Assembly: GCF_042652645.1 (NCBI RefSeq)
Contig: NZ_JBHSGU010000019.1
Span: forward strand, 70,094-134,093
Reading direction: 5' to 3'
DNA from: Glaciecola siphonariae
GTDB lineage: Bacteria; Pseudomonadota; Gammaproteobacteria; Enterobacterales; Alteromonadaceae
Length of the DNA: 64,000 nucleotides
Part shown: piece after piece, positions 26,122-35,281 of the stretch
Layout: each line of letters begins with the position of its first letter
Numbering within the stretch: position 1 is the stretch's first letter
Program-made: the position numbers and the translations under genes
The notes under the pieces: generated by a model
Told to the model about the DNA's origin: nothing
Databases searched by the model: none
Seen by the model: the letters and a program-made list of their open reading frames with translations, nothing else

Positions 26122-27714
26122 ATGGCATTTCCCTTACCCATTGCTGTTAAAGCAATTCAAGCATCAGATACACAACACGACCTGAGCATAATTATTGGTC
26201 AGTCTTTGAGCAGTAAAGTCTTTCCAGCGCTCACGCCAATATTACTCGACGTAAAACAATACGATCCGCGTGTGGGTATTGAGCCTGTTTTGATGCCCGC
26301 TGATACATTACCCGGAGGCAGGTGTTTGTTTGTTCCGAGCGGCGAGCTTGATAGAGACTATGACGATGTTCGGCGCTTTTTTGATATAGGTAAGGCTATC
26401 GCAAAACAGCTTGTCCATATTGATGCGCTGAATCCACTTGTGGTGCTTGAGCTTGATGAGGAAAACCTATTGCATGATGCGCAGTACCGTTATGCTTTGG
26501 AAAATGTTTATTTGGGTATGTGTCAGCAGCTTTGGCAACCGCTAGAGGCCCGCCAAGCGCTCAATGAGGACGATATAGAGCCAGTGCAGTCTGTTGGCCT
26601 ATATGGATTAAAAGATTCAGATGTGATGATGCTGCGCGCCATGGAGGAGGCCAAACGCCTAACGCGAGACCTATGCGGCACTGAGCCAGAGCGAATGGCG
26701 CCTATTGGCTTTGCCTCGTATTGCCAAGACACTTTTGCAGACAGTCAGGTAAAAGTCGAAATTATTGATGATATCGAGGCAATGCGCGCTGAATATCCAT
26801 GTTTATACGCTGTCGCAAGAGCATCGTTAGATGTATCCCGTCATCATCCTAGAGTGATTAACTTGACCTACGAAGGTGAGGGGCCGATAGAACAAACCCT
26901 CTTTCTCGCAGGCAAGGGAATAACATACGACACCGGAGGTGCCGATTTAAAAGTGGGCGGTCACATGGCGGGCATGAGTCGTGATAAAGGCGGTGCTGCT
27001 GCGGTGGCAGGTATTTTAAAAGCGGTGCAGTTGTTAAAGCCGAAAGGTCTGAGAGTGTATGCAAGTATCGCGGCTGTACGTAATAGCATAGGGGCAGATG
27101 CTTATGTGCCAGATGAAATTATTACCTCCCACGCCGGCATAAGAGTGCGGGTCGGTAACACCGATGCTGAAGGCAGGATGGTACTGACCGATATATTGTC
27201 GCATATGCGTGAACAAGCACAAATGAGCGTTTCGCCGCAACTATTCTCGTTTGCAACCTTAACCGGTCATGCTGCGGTTGCCTTTGGTCCCTATACGGCT
27301 TTGATGGAAAATAAACCAGCGCTTTTAGAAAATGTGAGTCAAAACATTATTGAGGCTGGACATCTTTGGTCAGACCCCAGTGAGCAGTCGTTAGTAAGGC
27401 GTGAAGACTATGATTTTATAAAACCAAGGACTAAAGCAGACGATGTATTGTCGTCTAACAATGCGCCTTCGGTGAGCACCGTGAGAGGACATCAGTTTCC
27501 GATGGCCTATTTGAGCATTGCATCAGGTCTCGATAAGCATGATGCACGCAGTCATTTGCCATTGCCATATACGCACGTGGATATTGCCGGCTCGGCGGTT
27601 GAGAATTTGGATTGGCAGCACGGCAAACCGACGGCAGCAAGCGTGTCTGCTTTTGTGGCAAGCTATATTCTGCCTCGTATACATACTTCTTCGAGTGCAG
27701 AAAATGAGCATTAA
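26122..27714 (+). CDS. M17 family leucyl aminopeptidase
   Basis: A 530-residue cytosolic metallo-aminopeptidase that removes N-terminal residues from peptides, using two divalent metals. Metal-binding and catalytic residues appear in AGKGITYDTGGADLKVGG, where the lysine and first aspartate are ligands, MSRDKGGAAAVAG and the family signature NTDAEGRMVLTD with Asp, Glu and catalytic Arg. The N-terminal 180 residues are divergent, and the ADLKVGGH segment differs from PepA's usual ISIKP, so this is a paralogue rather than PepA proper. No signal peptide. The DUF1653 gene overlaps its last 11 bases. Confidence 0.88.
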   Translation: MAFPLPIAVKAIQASDTQHDLSIIIGQSLSSKVFPALTPILLDVKQYDPRVGIEPVLMPADTLPGGRCLFVPSGELDRDYDDVRRFFDIGKAIAKQLVHIDALNPLVVLELDEENLLHDAQYRYALENVYLGMCQQLWQPLEARQALNEDDIEPVQSVGLYGLKDSDVMMLRAMEEAKRLTRDLCGTEPERMAPIGFASYCQDTFADSQVKVEIIDDIEAMRAEYPCLYAVARASLDVSRHHPRVINLTYEGEGPIEQTLFLAGKGITYDTGGADLKVGGHMAGMSRDKGGAAAVAGILKAVQLLKPKGLRVYASIAAVRNSIGADAYVPDEIITSHAGIRVRVGNTDAEGRMVLTDILSHMREQAQMSVSPQLFSFATLTGHAAVAFGPYTALMENKPALLENVSQNIIEAGHLWSDPSEQSLVRREDYDFIKPRTKADDVLSSNNAPSVSTVRGHQFPMAYLSIASGLDKHDARSHLPLPYTHVDIAGSAVENLDWQHGKPTAASVSAFVASYILPRIHTSSSAENEH

Positions 27715-27928
27715 GAAGGGTAAATATCAGCACTATAAAGGGCAATTTTACGAACTGATTGATATTGTTCGTCACAGCGAAACAGAGGAAGAGTTGGTTC
27801 TCTATAAACCCCTGTATAAATCAGATAGCGGTAAAGCTAGCAATTTATGGGTGCGACCAAAGACGATGTTTTTTGAGCAAGTAAACATCAATGGAATTAT
27901 GCGTCCACGGTTTGCCTATGTTGGCTAA
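27704..27928 (+). CDS. DUF1653 domain protein
   Basis: A 74-residue protein starting at the ATG at 27704, overlapping the end of the aminopeptidase gene. It contains the DUF1653 pattern: KGKYQHYKGQFYELIDIVRHSE, split around a KG turn, then ELVLYKPLYKSD, LWVRPKTMFFEQV and PRFAYVG at the end. The fold is a small beta-barrel-like domain of unknown function. The frame is open far upstream, but the conserved domain begins only here. The overlap suggests translational coupling with the peptidase. Confidence 0.85.
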   Translation: MSIKKGKYQHYKGQFYELIDIVRHSETEEELVLYKPLYKSDSGKASNLWVRPKTMFFEQVNINGIMRPRFAYVG

Positions 27929-28001
27929 AACGTAAGTGACGTTGAGTAAAAAGCAGCGAATAAGACTTAAGTAAAAACACTAATAACACGAGGAAGGGAA
28001 C

Positions 28002-28853
28002 ATGATGAGAAAATTATTTTTAGGGGCTACTTTGGCGGTACTTTCGAGCGCAACTGTCGCTCAAGACCGCTTTTCTGATGTGCAAATCAGCAGTGAGCAC
28101 GTAGGCGGCTCAGTCCACATGCTAGTAGGTGCGGGCGGCAATATCGGCGTATCGGCCGGTGCCGATGGCGTGCTTATGATCGACGATCAATATGCGCCGC
28201 TTGCGCAAAAAATCACCAACGCGATAAGTGAGTTGACCGACGCGCCAAAACGTTTTGTCATCAACACTCATTATCATGGCGACCACACCGGTTCTAATGC
28301 TTTTTTTGCAGAAAATGAAGGCGTTACAATATTTGCACATGAAAACGTGCGTATTCGCTTAGCCTCGGGTGAAGATGTAAATAAAGCAATGCTGCCGGTG
28401 GTTACTTATCAAGACGGCGTTAAGTTCCATTTAAACAATGAAACGATACATGTTTTCCATCTTGCTGATGGTCATACTGATGGCGATAGTGCCGTCTGGT
28501 TTGAACAGCCTGACGTGTTACACACCGGTGATTTGTTCTTTAAAGACATGTTTCCTTATATTGATTTAGGTGCGGGCGGAACTGTTTCAGGGTATATTCA
28601 GTCTGTCGAGACCCTGTTGAGTAAAATCGATGATGACACTAAGGTCATTCCAGGGCACGGCAGTTTGGCAAATAAAGCCGACTTACAGCGCTTTGTAAAC
28701 ATGATTAAAGAGACCCATGCCTTTGTGCAGTCGAAAAAAGCAGAAGGTCTAAGTGAGCAAGCCGTATTAGATGCTGGTCTACCTGAGCAATGGGATAGCT
28801 GGGCATGGCGCTTCATCACTGAGGAAAGATGGATAAAAACACTGTATCAATAA
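28002..28853 (+). CDS. Exported metallo-beta-lactamase-fold hydrolase
   Basis: A 283-residue zinc hydrolase with a signal peptide (MMRKLFLGATLAVLSSATVA, cleavage after AVA-type AxA). Zinc ligands: His90, His92, Asp94 and His95 in NTHYHGDHTG, then HLADGHTDGDS, HTGDLFF and PGHG. The set resembles class B3-like and quorum-lactonase-like MBL proteins, but no beta-lactamase-specific element is obvious, so the substrate is unknown. The C-terminal 25 bases overlap the start of the GNAT gene. AGGAAGGG upstream serves as the ribosome site. Confidence 0.85.
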   Translation: MMRKLFLGATLAVLSSATVAQDRFSDVQISSEHVGGSVHMLVGAGGNIGVSAGADGVLMIDDQYAPLAQKITNAISELTDAPKRFVINTHYHGDHTGSNAFFAENEGVTIFAHENVRIRLASGEDVNKAMLPVVTYQDGVKFHLNNETIHVFHLADGHTDGDSAVWFEQPDVLHTGDLFFKDMFPYIDLGAGGTVSGYIQSVETLLSKIDDDTKVIPGHGSLANKADLQRFVNMIKETHAFVQSKKAEGLSEQAVLDAGLPEQWDSWAWRFITEERWIKTLYQ

Positions 28854-29350
28854 ACACGCAAGATGAGTTTGATAATATCGAACTTGTCTTTTCTATGTCG
28901 GCTCATTACGAACATTTGCTTACTTGGTTACCAAAGGGGGAGGCATTTGTTCGCTGGGCCGGACCATCGTTAGACTACCCCGAAGATGCCGCAAGCTTTG
29001 AGGCTTCATTAGTAGTGGGCAACTACCAAAGTTATACTCTCATCAATGCTAGTGGTGACACGCCCGAGATATTGGGTTTTGGTCAAATCCAAATTTGGTC
29101 AAGCAGAGCCCATTTAGGTAGGCTTATTATTGCGCCTCAATACAGAGGGCGCGGCTTATCTTACATTTTGGTGAATCTTTTGATTGAGAAGGCAGCAGCC
29201 CAGCATAACATCACCAGCGTTTCTTTGTTTGTGTACAAAGATAACCTGCCAGCCGTTACCAGTTATCAAAACCTTGGCTTTGTGCCCAGCGCCTATCCCA
29301 AAGAAGTCACATTTGTTGAAGGCTGCAGTTTCATGACACTCGATTATTAG
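28829..29350 (+). CDS. GNAT family N-acetyltransferase
   Basis: A 173-residue acyl-CoA-dependent acetyltransferase. The pyrophosphate-binding loop is in LIIAPQYRGRGLSYILVNLL, with QYRGRGLS matching Q/RxxGxG/A. SVSLFVYKDNLPAVTSYQNLGF is the usual C-terminal strand-helix with the N-x-x-A-x-x-x-Y-x-x-x-G-F pattern. It resembles RimI-type and antibiotic acetyltransferases only generally. It starts inside the end of the MBL gene, 25 bases overlapped, with GAGGAAAG as ribosome site, so the two are coupled. Substrate is unknown. Confidence 0.82.
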   Translation: MDKNTVSINTQDEFDNIELVFSMSAHYEHLLTWLPKGEAFVRWAGPSLDYPEDAASFEASLVVGNYQSYTLINASGDTPEILGFGQIQIWSSRAHLGRLIIAPQYRGRGLSYILVNLLIEKAAAQHNITSVSLFVYKDNLPAVTSYQNLGFVPSAYPKEVTFVEGCSFMTLDY

Positions 29351-29361
29351 GGCGCACGGCC

Positions 29362-31071
29362 CTAGTACATTCGCTTACCATTTACCCACGTTTGCTCAAC
29401 CTTTGTGTCTCTTATTGAGCTCGGGTCTATGGCAAAAATGTCGCGGTCAACAATAATAAAATCAGCTTTTTTACCTACCTCAAGCGACCCTATCATGTTT
29501 TCTTGAAACGCTGCGTAGGCGGCATCGAGCGTAAAGCCTCTAAACGCCTGTTTCAGCGTCACAGACTCCGCTTGAATCCATCCACCCTCAGGTTGATTGT
29601 TTGCATTTTGACGCGTTACCGCAGCATGAAGACCATGAAAAGGATTAGCTAATTCCACTGGAAAATCGCTTCCAAAAGCAATGGGTGAACCTTGCTCTAA
29701 AAAAGTTTGCCAAGCATAGGCACCTTTCAGCCTTGCTTTGCCAATTCTATCCTCAGCCATATTCATATCGCTAGTTGCATGAGTAGGCTGCATTGATGGG
29801 ATAATGCCATACTCTTTAAAAAGAGGGATATCATCTACGGCAATGACTTGTGCATGTTCAATGCGATGGCGTTGGGTATTTTGCTCAAAGGTCTCAAAAC
29901 TACGTGCAAACTGTTTTAAGGCTAAGCGATTTGCTCTGTCACCAATGGCGTGAAAATTAAGTTGAAAGTTAGCGCCAATAACGGTGTTAAACAGCATAGG
30001 CAAATTTTCTTCTGGCGTGACCAACAGGCCCGAATTATGTGGGTCATCTGAATATGGTGCGAGTAAAGCCGCACCTCTTGAGCCTAAAGCCCCATCGCCA
30101 TATGCTTTAACGCTACGAATGGATAAAAAACCGTGGTCATCTGCCACATGACCTGCCTTGAGCATGTCTTCAATATTCGGATCGCTTGCCGACAGCATGG
30201 CATAAATTCTTAATGCTAAGGCTTGTTCTTCTGCTTGCTTTGTATAGAGCTCCTTCACCTGTTCGCTAATACCAGCATCATGGGCACTGGTTATTCCAAG
30301 CGTAAGTAAGTGTTCACTTGCTATATTGAGTCTTGCAATGAGGTCTTCAGTATTGGCCGGCGGAATAACAGACGTTACCAAATAGCTCGCGTTGTCGATT
30401 AATAGGCCGCTTACTTGACCTTGTTCGTCTTTTACAATTTCACCACCGGCCGGCGACGGTGTGTTTATATCAATACCTGCAAGCTTAAGTGCGGCTGAAT
30501 TTACCCAATCAGCATGACCATCGACACGGCTTAGCATAACAGGCGTATCAGGAAAGGCTCTGTCTAGGCTTTCTTTGCTTGGAAACTTTTGCTCAGGCCA
30601 GAGCACCTGATTCCATCCTCGCCCAATTATCCAACCATTGTCTAGCTCGCCTTTACTGCTTACATGGGCTTTAATTCTAGCAACAGCGTCTGCCTCGCTT
30701 TTTGTACCTCGCAAATCGACCTGTATAAGATTTTCACCCAAGCCTAAAATATGACCATGAGCATCAATAATGCCCGGCAGCATAACGGCTTGCTGCATGT
30801 CGATAGCATCAATGCCCTCATCAAGTTTAAGGTCATTCCCAATTGCACTAATGCGGTCATCTACTATGTATATTTCTGAAAAACGCAGCAAATCACCTTT
30901 GCTGTTCAGTGTGTATCCATTCACATTGGTAAAATAATGAGCGCTCGAAAGGGCTTGGAAACATAGTAAAAGGCTGGCCAACGCACTTAATTTAACAGCG
31001 GGTAAAAAGCGCATAACAGTACAGATTTTAAACCTTGTAGCAGCGTTAGGACGACGGGCATTAATCATCAT
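29362..31071 (-). CDS. Exported amidohydrolase, YtcJ-like (Amidohydro_3)
   Basis: A 569-residue metal-dependent hydrolase. The N-terminus from Met20 is a good signal peptide (hydrophobic LSALASLLLCFQALSSA), preceded by 19 extra residues if the ATG at 31071 is used. That start overlaps the dehydratase stop as ATGA and has AAGGA 8 bases upstream. Metal-site blocks: PGIIDAHGHILGLGEN, NFHAIGDRANR, HRIEHAQVI and FGSDFPVE. KADFIIVDRDIF near the end is the return strand of the small beta-sandwich. Expected in the periplasm acting on an amide-like substrate that is not identified. Second gene of a two-gene minus-strand operon. Confidence 0.87.
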   Translation of the reverse strand: MMINARRPNAATRFKICTVMRFLPAVKLSALASLLLCFQALSSAHYFTNVNGYTLNSKGDLLRFSEIYIVDDRISAIGNDLKLDEGIDAIDMQQAVMLPGIIDAHGHILGLGENLIQVDLRGTKSEADAVARIKAHVSSKGELDNGWIIGRGWNQVLWPEQKFPSKESLDRAFPDTPVMLSRVDGHADWVNSAALKLAGIDINTPSPAGGEIVKDEQGQVSGLLIDNASYLVTSVIPPANTEDLIARLNIASEHLLTLGITSAHDAGISEQVKELYTKQAEEQALALRIYAMLSASDPNIEDMLKAGHVADDHGFLSIRSVKAYGDGALGSRGAALLAPYSDDPHNSGLLVTPEENLPMLFNTVIGANFQLNFHAIGDRANRLALKQFARSFETFEQNTQRHRIEHAQVIAVDDIPLFKEYGIIPSMQPTHATSDMNMAEDRIGKARLKGAYAWQTFLEQGSPIAFGSDFPVELANPFHGLHAAVTRQNANNQPEGGWIQAESVTLKQAFRGFTLDAAYAAFQENMIGSLEVGKKADFIIVDRDIFAIDPSSIRDTKVEQTWVNGKRMY

Positions 31072-32075
31072 TGTGGAAGTTCCTTTGCAAGTGACAGACT
31101 GGGAAAGGTGGACAGTCTATCGTGTTGCCAAACTTTTTGCATACTGGCTTGGCTGATGTTGCCGCCCGATATCACTACCATGACGCGTTTTTTGCTTGTT
31201 TGTTTCGCTAACCAGTTAACCACAGCTTGCATGGTCATGGCGCAGGTTGGCTCTATGTGGAGTTTAAGCAGATGCTGCAACCACTGCGTCCAATAAATAA
31301 TATCGTCTTCACTGACTTCATAAAAATCATCAATCGATTTAAGAAGTTCAAAGGTATGCTCACCCACGCTCGGAGTAGCCGCGCCATCTGCAAGCGTGAT
31401 GGCCGGGCCCGACAGGGGAATAATGCGACCTGCTCTTAACGATTGCGCAGCATCATTAGCGGCCAGTGGCTCTGCGCCTACCACTTGCATGTGCTTATTG
31501 ATAGCACGCGCCGCCACCAGCGTGCCGCCTAATAAACCTCCACCACCGCAAGGCGTTGCAATCATATCAATATCATCGCTTTGTTTTAGTGCCTCAAGTG
31601 CAGCGGTGCCTTGTCCAGCAATGATGTAAGGGTGATTAAAGGGCGGTATCCACACTGTAGAGTGTGCTTTACTAGCTTGTTCCACTGCTGCGTCAGCCTC
31701 TAGGCGCGTATCAAAGGTTAGCAGGGTAGCACCGTAGCCGCGAGTCGCTGCTGCCTTAACGGGCGAAATATTGTTAGCACTGTAAATCGTGACCGGTACA
31801 TTAAACAAGGCGCCTGCGTAAGCAACAGCCTGTGCGTGATTGCCTGAAGAATTGGCGACAATATGCTCGGGGAGGGCATCGTGCTTTTTTAGCTGACATA
31901 AAAAGTGCGTCGCGCCTCTGAGTTTAAATGCGCCGGTGGTTTGCATACATTCCGCCTTGAAGAATATTTCATGTCCTAAAGCGGCATTCAATAAACTCGA
32001 CTGCACAACTGGCGTGCGTTTAATGTAGGGAGCGATGAGGTCTTGTGCTTGTTGAATATCGGCGAAACTTACCAT
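31068..32075 (-). CDS. PLP-dependent serine/threonine dehydratase-like enzyme
   Basis: A 335-residue fold-type II PLP enzyme. The Schiff-base lysine is Lys51 in GAFKLRGATHF. SSGNHAQAVAYAG binds the substrate carboxylate, and CGGGGLLGG holds the PLP phosphate. VMVVISGGNIS near the end is also typical. It lacks the C-terminal ACT-like regulatory domain of IlvA, so it is a catabolic-type threonine/serine dehydratase or serine-racemase-like enzyme; sequence alone does not decide. It overlaps the amidohydrolase gene by 4 bases (ATGA). Confidence 0.85.
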   Translation of the reverse strand: MVSFADIQQAQDLIAPYIKRTPVVQSSLLNAALGHEIFFKAECMQTTGAFKLRGATHFLCQLKKHDALPEHIVANSSGNHAQAVAYAGALFNVPVTIYSANNISPVKAAATRGYGATLLTFDTRLEADAAVEQASKAHSTVWIPPFNHPYIIAGQGTAALEALKQSDDIDMIATPCGGGGLLGGTLVAARAINKHMQVVGAEPLAANDAAQSLRAGRIIPLSGPAITLADGAATPSVGEHTFELLKSIDDFYEVSEDDIIYWTQWLQHLLKLHIEPTCAMTMQAVVNWLAKQTSKKRVMVVISGGNISQASMQKVWQHDRLSTFPSLSLAKELPQ

Positions 32076-32258
32076 TCAATTTTGCCCTGTGAGTTGCAAT
32101 GCGAGTGAGCGTGTTGGTCGGTCTGTCCGTATACTTATTTATTGGTAATTACTTGAACAGCGAAACCACGATTATTGTCACTTCTTGCACGCATATTTGT
32201 GCGATTGAACAATAGCTTAGGGTTAAGCGTGTTTTTTGTAAACGACAACGAAGGGCAA

Positions 32259-32888
32259 ATGCAAAAAAAATATCAGGCTATTGTAATTGGTTCAACTGGG
32301 CTGGTGGGTAAAGCACTGGTTAATCAGCTATGTCAAGATGAGCGCTATGAGTCGATTACGTGCTTAGTTCGGGCACCTTTGGCGAACGTGGATTATCACG
32401 ATCCGATGCAAAAGATAAAAGCATTGGTTATTGATTTCGATGCATTACAAGACTATCAAGGTTATTTTAGTGTAGACCATGTTTATTGTTGTCTTGGCAC
32501 TACGCTTAAATCAGCAGGTAGTAAGCGAGCGTTTCGCAGGGTCGACTTTGAGTTTGTTCATGTTTGTGCACAACTGGCGCGGGCACAGCGCGCCAAAAGC
32601 TTTGTTTGGATATCCTCTTTAGGTGCAGATGCCAAAAGTAAAAACTTTTATTTGCGGGTGAAGGGTGAACTTGAAAATGCTATTTTAACTATGCCGCAAC
32701 TTAGCAACGCAGCAGCAGTGCGCCCTCCACTCTTAGACGGCGTGCGTAAGGAGCATCGTCCGGGTGAAGCTTTTGCACTTAAAGTACTTAAAATACTAGG
32801 GCCAATTATGAAAGGCCCACTTGAAAAATACCGCCCCGTAAGGCCCGCTCAAGTGGCCCATCAGATGATTGGTTTGCAGGTATTTTAA
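32259..32888 (+). CDS. NAD(P)-binding Rossmann protein, TIP30/HTATIP2-like
   Basis: About 209 residues from the ATG at 32259, which has AAGGG just upstream. The frame stays open to a TTG at 32175 without family support. VIGSTGLVGKALVNQL is the nucleotide-binding loop, DHVYCCLGTTLKSAGSKRAF and WISSLGADAKSKNFYLRVKGELE match the TIP30-like atypical SDR family, where YxxxK is represented by YLRVK. VRPPLLDG follows. Function in bacteria is unknown. Confidence 0.75.
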   Translation: MQKKYQAIVIGSTGLVGKALVNQLCQDERYESITCLVRAPLANVDYHDPMQKIKALVIDFDALQDYQGYFSVDHVYCCLGTTLKSAGSKRAFRRVDFEFVHVCAQLARAQRAKSFVWISSLGADAKSKNFYLRVKGELENAILTMPQLSNAAAVRPPLLDGVRKEHRPGEAFALKVLKILGPIMKGPLEKYRPVRPAQVAHQMIGLQVF

Positions 32889-32971
32889 GCAATTTTTTTT
32901 TAAAGCTAAAGTTAAGCGCCTTTTCGGTGGATATATAGGTAGAGACCATTTAATTCAATTAGGTAATGTTA

Positions 32972-33337
32972 ATGAAAAACACGCTCCCCGCTTCAATTAA
33001 GGCATTATTTGACCGCGTAAAAGTGGAAAAATTTTGGTGGGACGGCGTGCAGGTTAATATTCCGTTTCATTGTGTGTATGCCGTTATTCCAAACCCAGTG
33101 GCCGATCATTATGCAAAGATAAACGGTTTGAATGTACCGGTGCTTAACCTTGGTAATTATCAAGTGCCAATTTGGGACCCTATGCATAAAGAGCTTAAAA
33201 CTATGCCCAAATTTGCAGTGGTGCTGACTCATCAAGAAGGCGATAAATTCGGTTTATATGCCTACCCTGCAGACTGTATGGATGAAGCCTACAGTATTTC
33301 TTATGATGAATGGTTTGCCCGTCAGAAAATAAGCTAG
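32972..33337 (+). CDS. Uncharacterised protein, faintly CheW-like
   Basis: A 121-residue protein without transmembrane or signal segments. I choose the ATG at 32972, which is 8 bases from AGG; an ATG at 32966 is too close. GLNVPVLNLGNYQVP, FAVVLTHQEGDKFGLYAYPAD and the hydrophobic spacing recall the CheW fold, but key receptor and kinase contact positions cannot be judged by eye. No chemotaxis genes are near. A stand-alone CheW-like or an unrelated beta-rich protein are both possible. Confidence 0.6.
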   Translation: MKNTLPASIKALFDRVKVEKFWWDGVQVNIPFHCVYAVIPNPVADHYAKINGLNVPVLNLGNYQVPIWDPMHKELKTMPKFAVVLTHQEGDKFGLYAYPADCMDEAYSISYDEWFARQKIS

Positions 33338-33423
33338 GCTGCATTTAATTTGCGTTCTGCCCTAGTATTCTGCTTCTAAAAACGCATAATACGCCTCCTT
33401 ATTTTTAGCCCCGCGAGGACTAA

Positions 33424-33966
33424 TTGGATACTCATATTATTATTGCTGAGGCTTTTGGCGCTATAGCGGTAGTGTTTAATTTTATTGGCTATCGACAGCA
33501 AGACATTAATCGATATCGCTTCATTTCGGCCATTGCTCTGGCCGCTGTTAGCACTCACTTCTTTATGCTCGGTGCACTTGCTGCTGGCATCGGAACCGCG
33601 CTAGCTTGTATTCGAAACCTCGTAGCCATGTATTATCGGTCAAACGGCATACTCGCCCTGTTTGTTGTTTTGAATATTGCGTTTTTTTGTTACGAATGGG
33701 CCATACTCGATAGCCCGTGGATTATCATTATTGCATATGCCTCGTCGATGATTTTCACCGTTGGCTCAATCGTATTCACAAATGCTGTGCAAATACGTCG
33801 ATGGTTTATCTTGGCCGAATCGCTAGGGCTTGTTTACGCGATTATGGTGGGAAGTATTTTTGGCACCATCTTCAACATCAGTAACCTCTGCAGCATCTTT
33901 TATATTTTGCTCCGCGATAAAAAAGCTACATTAGCAGAAACTAAGAAAACGAATATAAAAGAGTAA
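33424..33966 (+). CDS. YgjV-family inner membrane protein
   Basis: A 180-residue polytopic protein with about six hydrophobic helices (7-22, 33-52, 53-70, 76-92, 98-115, 130-165). FNFIGYRQQDINRYR and the HFFMLGALAAG turn match YgjV-type proteins (Imp-YgjV). Function is unknown. The start is TTG at 33424 with GAGGA just upstream; no nearer ATG keeps the first helix. It ends before a bidirectional terminator shared with exbD. Confidence 0.75.
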   Translation: MDTHIIIAEAFGAIAVVFNFIGYRQQDINRYRFISAIALAAVSTHFFMLGALAAGIGTALACIRNLVAMYYRSNGILALFVVLNIAFFCYEWAILDSPWIIIIAYASSMIFTVGSIVFTNAVQIRRWFILAESLGLVYAIMVGSIFGTIFNISNLCSIFYILLRDKKATLAETKKTNIKE

Positions 33967-34060
33967 TCGCTGAAAGAACGTTTTATTAATCAGGATGCAG
34001 GTTAATTATCGGTTTATGCATAAGTCTACTTAGCGCTCGTTTTCACAAGCAGCACCCATA

Positions 34061-34088
34061 AAAAAAGCCAGCTGTCGCTGGCTTTTTT
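34061..34088. terminator. Bidirectional terminator, YgjV gene / exbD-like gene
   Basis: AAAAAAGCCAGC (34061-34072) pairs perfectly with GCTGGCTTTTTT (34077-34088) over a TGTC loop, giving T-runs on both strands between convergent genes. Confidence 0.92.
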
Positions 34089-34137
34089 AAGTTTTATGTT
34101 TACAAATCATGCATTAGCAAATGTTCGTAAAAATAAG

Positions 34138-34545
34138 CTATTTACCTTTTTTAACTAGCACTGAAACGTTGTTGATCCCGGCCAATTTTACTTGGTCCAT
34201 TACTTCAACTACTATGCCGTGCTCGGTATTTTCATGCGCCTGAATTGCAGCAGTGTCGGTCGCATTTTCGGCGAGAAAGGTTTGGGTGTTTGCTACCACT
34301 CGGCGAACATCAACGATTCGACCACCCATCATAATTTGACCGGTTTCGTCTATACGAATAGATAGGGCTTTACTCGGCTGATTAGTCTCTTGATTGTCTT
34401 TTGGACGATTCGCACTCAATCCCTTCTCTGAGGAGAAGGTTGTAGTAACAATAAAAAATATTAACATGATAAACACGATGTCTAGCATCGGTGTCATGTC
34501 AATCTGTGCGTCGTCATCCGCCGCTGTGTGCTTTTTTCTCTTCAT
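34138..34545 (-). CDS. ExbD/TolR-family biopolymer transport protein
   Basis: A 135-residue inner membrane protein with one helix (about 19-38). The conserved Asp22 in TPMLDIVFIMLIFF is the proton-path residue of ExbD/TolR, and the periplasmic part follows (QIMMGGRIVD, VKLAGINNVSVL). ExbD pairs with ExbB to energise TonB, but no exbB or tonB lies beside it here, so it is an orphan copy or works with partners elsewhere. Transcription ends at the shared terminator. Confidence 0.85.
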   Translation of the reverse strand: MKRKKHTAADDDAQIDMTPMLDIVFIMLIFFIVTTTFSSEKGLSANRPKDNQETNQPSKALSIRIDETGQIMMGGRIVDVRRVVANTQTFLAENATDTAAIQAHENTEHGIVVEVMDQVKLAGINNVSVLVKKGK

Positions 34546-34705
34546 TTTTTGACAGCTCTTGTTGCTCTGGTGACTGTATAGTATATCTATTCGTATAAAA
34601 ATGAATAGGGGATCAAGCCACTTTCGTTAACATTTTTTTGCAAAAACATTAAAATCTGGCCCCAAATATAAAATGTTTATGCAAAAGATAAGGCTTGGAC
34701 GGAAA

Positions 34706-35239
34706 CTATCGTACCCATTCACTGAGAATTTGTTCACACCACTTCTCAATGCGCTCGTCAGTTAAGTCGAACTGGTTTTCATCGTCTAGGCTTAAGCCAA
34801 CAAAGTACTCACCGTCCTCGCTCAAGCCTTTGGAAGCAATGAATTCATAGCCTACATTAGGCCAATACCCAACGATGTTGCAGCCAAGTACAATGACTTC
34901 GTCATGTAGCATACCAAGTGCATCCTGAAACCAATCGGCATACCCAGCCTGGTCACCGAGTCCGAATAAGGCCACGGTCTTGCCTTCTAATGAAAGTGTG
35001 GAAATATCGTCCCAGCTTGATTCCCAGTCTTCTTGTAACTCGCCAAAATCCCAGGTGGAAATACCGTATAAAATAAAATCGTAGTCGCAAGACTTACTGA
35101 GCGACGTATCTTTAATGTCAAAAACATCTACCTTCGATTGCGTTGACTGCTCTAGACACGCTTGGATTTTTTCTGCGGCCATTTCGGTATAGCAGGTGCT
35201 GGAGCCAAAAAATATGCCGATGCGGGGATGTTCTGTCAT
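34706..35239 (-). CDS. fldB: Flavodoxin, FldB type
   Basis: A 177-residue FMN electron carrier. From the ATG at 35239 it begins MTEHPRIGIFFGSSTCYTEM, with the FMN-phosphate loop SSTCYTEM, then GISTWDFGELQEDWE for the isoalloxazine, and LFGLGDQAGYADWFQDALGML. GYEFIASKGL and FVGLSLDDENQFDLTDERI belong to the long-chain extension. Spacing and wording match E. coli FldB more than FldA. No xerD follows. It sits between exbD and the PhoD-like gene on the same strand. Confidence 0.9.
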   Translation of the reverse strand: MTEHPRIGIFFGSSTCYTEMAAEKIQACLEQSTQSKVDVFDIKDTSLSKSCDYDFILYGISTWDFGELQEDWESSWDDISTLSLEGKTVALFGLGDQAGYADWFQDALGMLHDEVIVLGCNIVGYWPNVGYEFIASKGLSEDGEYFVGLSLDDENQFDLTDERIEKWCEQILSEWVR

Positions 35240-35281
35240 AAACTCACTATTGCTGATAAGGTCGTTTTTGCATATCAAATA

